A stretch of DNA of 6,248 nt, taken from assembly GCA_021286885.1 (NCBI GenBank), contig JAJTBM010000186.1:1-6248 (forward strand). Reading direction: 5' to 3'. The notes beneath the pieces are model-generated. The model had not been told where the DNA came from. It ran no database searches and saw nothing but the letters and a program-made list of their open reading frames with translations. The position numbers were made by a program, and so were the translations under genes. The stretch comes from Rhodocyclales bacterium (GTDB taxonomy: Bacteria > Pseudomonadota > Gammaproteobacteria > Burkholderiales > Rhodocyclaceae). This document shows, piece after piece, positions 6,152 to 6,248 of this stretch (position 1 is the stretch's first letter; every line of letters begins with the position of its first letter).

Positions 6152-6184
6152 AAAAAACCCCACTGCCAACTGGCAGCGGGGTTT
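6152..6184 (-). terminator. Terminator of the rRNA operon, possibly bidirectional
   Basis: On the minus strand a stem CCCCGCTGCCA (6181-6171) pairs with TGGCAGTGGGG (6168-6158) across a 2-nt spacer, with one G-T pair; the innermost pairs must open to form the loop. It is followed by TTTTTT (6157-6152). It begins about 11 nt after the 5S rRNA 3' end. On the plus strand the same stem is followed by TTTT (6182-6185), so it could also stop transcription arriving from the Nudix gene. Confidence 0.9.
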
Positions 6185-6194
6185 TGCATGGGGT

Positions 6195-6248
6195 AGCCTG
6201 ACGATGACCTACTTTCACGCACGCGTGTGCACTATCATCGGCGCGGTC
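6195..6248 (-). rRNA. rrf: 5S ribosomal RNA, 3' end (5' part off the window)
   Basis: The last 54 bases are the complement of the 3' half of a 5S rRNA. On the minus strand GACCGCGCCGATGATAGTGC and, further on, GTGAAAGTAGGTCATCGTCAGG match the conserved loop and terminal stem of proteobacterial 5S rRNA. The stretch between them, ACACGCGTGC, is the variable helix IV tip. The 3' end near 6195 is estimated from the terminal stem. The operon runs leftward into the window, so 23S and 16S genes are expected beyond the right edge. Confidence 0.93.

Noticed and set aside
5980..6222. Minus-strand 80-residue open frame at the right end.
   Set aside because: It begins inside the 5S rRNA gene and crosses the rRNA terminator.

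Overview
The window looks like part of a betaproteobacterial chromosome. The flhD-flhC-motA-motB gene order, the high-GC coding style and the 3' end of a 5S rRNA gene with a beta-type sequence (GACCTACTTTCAC on the plus strand) all point that way. I cannot fix the genus from sequence alone; a Rhodocyclales-like organism is only a guess.

Layout, left to right. Positions 1-972 (minus) hold motB, cut by the left edge. Positions 1007-1858 (minus) hold motA. Between motA and flhC lie a strong rho-independent terminator for flhDC (1995-2025) and a sigma-28 (FliA)-like promoter for motAB (1922-1949). Positions 2065-2607 (minus) are flhC and 2660-2977 (minus) are flhD, the class I flagellar master regulator. 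The flhD leader (2978-3180) holds a 13-bp palindrome, a candidate -10 box, two alternative small hairpins and several GGA motifs. A terminator at 3171-3203 separates it from the next gene. Positions 3237-5231 (minus) encode a 664-residue HDOD-REC-GGDEF protein, a likely response-regulator diguanylate cyclase. A TAAA-N15-TCCGATAG element upstream closely resembles a FliA promoter. Divergently, 5387-5929 (plus) encodes a zinc-ribbon Nudix hydrolase. Positions 5930-6150 have no recognisable gene. The right end is a leftward rRNA operon: its terminator (6152-6184) and the 3' end of the 5S rRNA gene (6195-6248).

How it fits together: flhDC makes the FlhD4C2 activator that starts the flagellar cascade, FliA then drives late genes, and MotAB are the stator that powers the motor. 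The HDOD-REC-GGDEF protein lies immediately upstream of flhDC on the same strand. If its FliA-like promoter is real, it would be a late flagellar gene that couples completed flagellar assembly to c-di-GMP production. That link is the most interesting hypothesis in the window. The Nudix gene and the rRNA operon appear to be unrelated housekeeping neighbours. I saw no mobile element, CRISPR array or phage gene.
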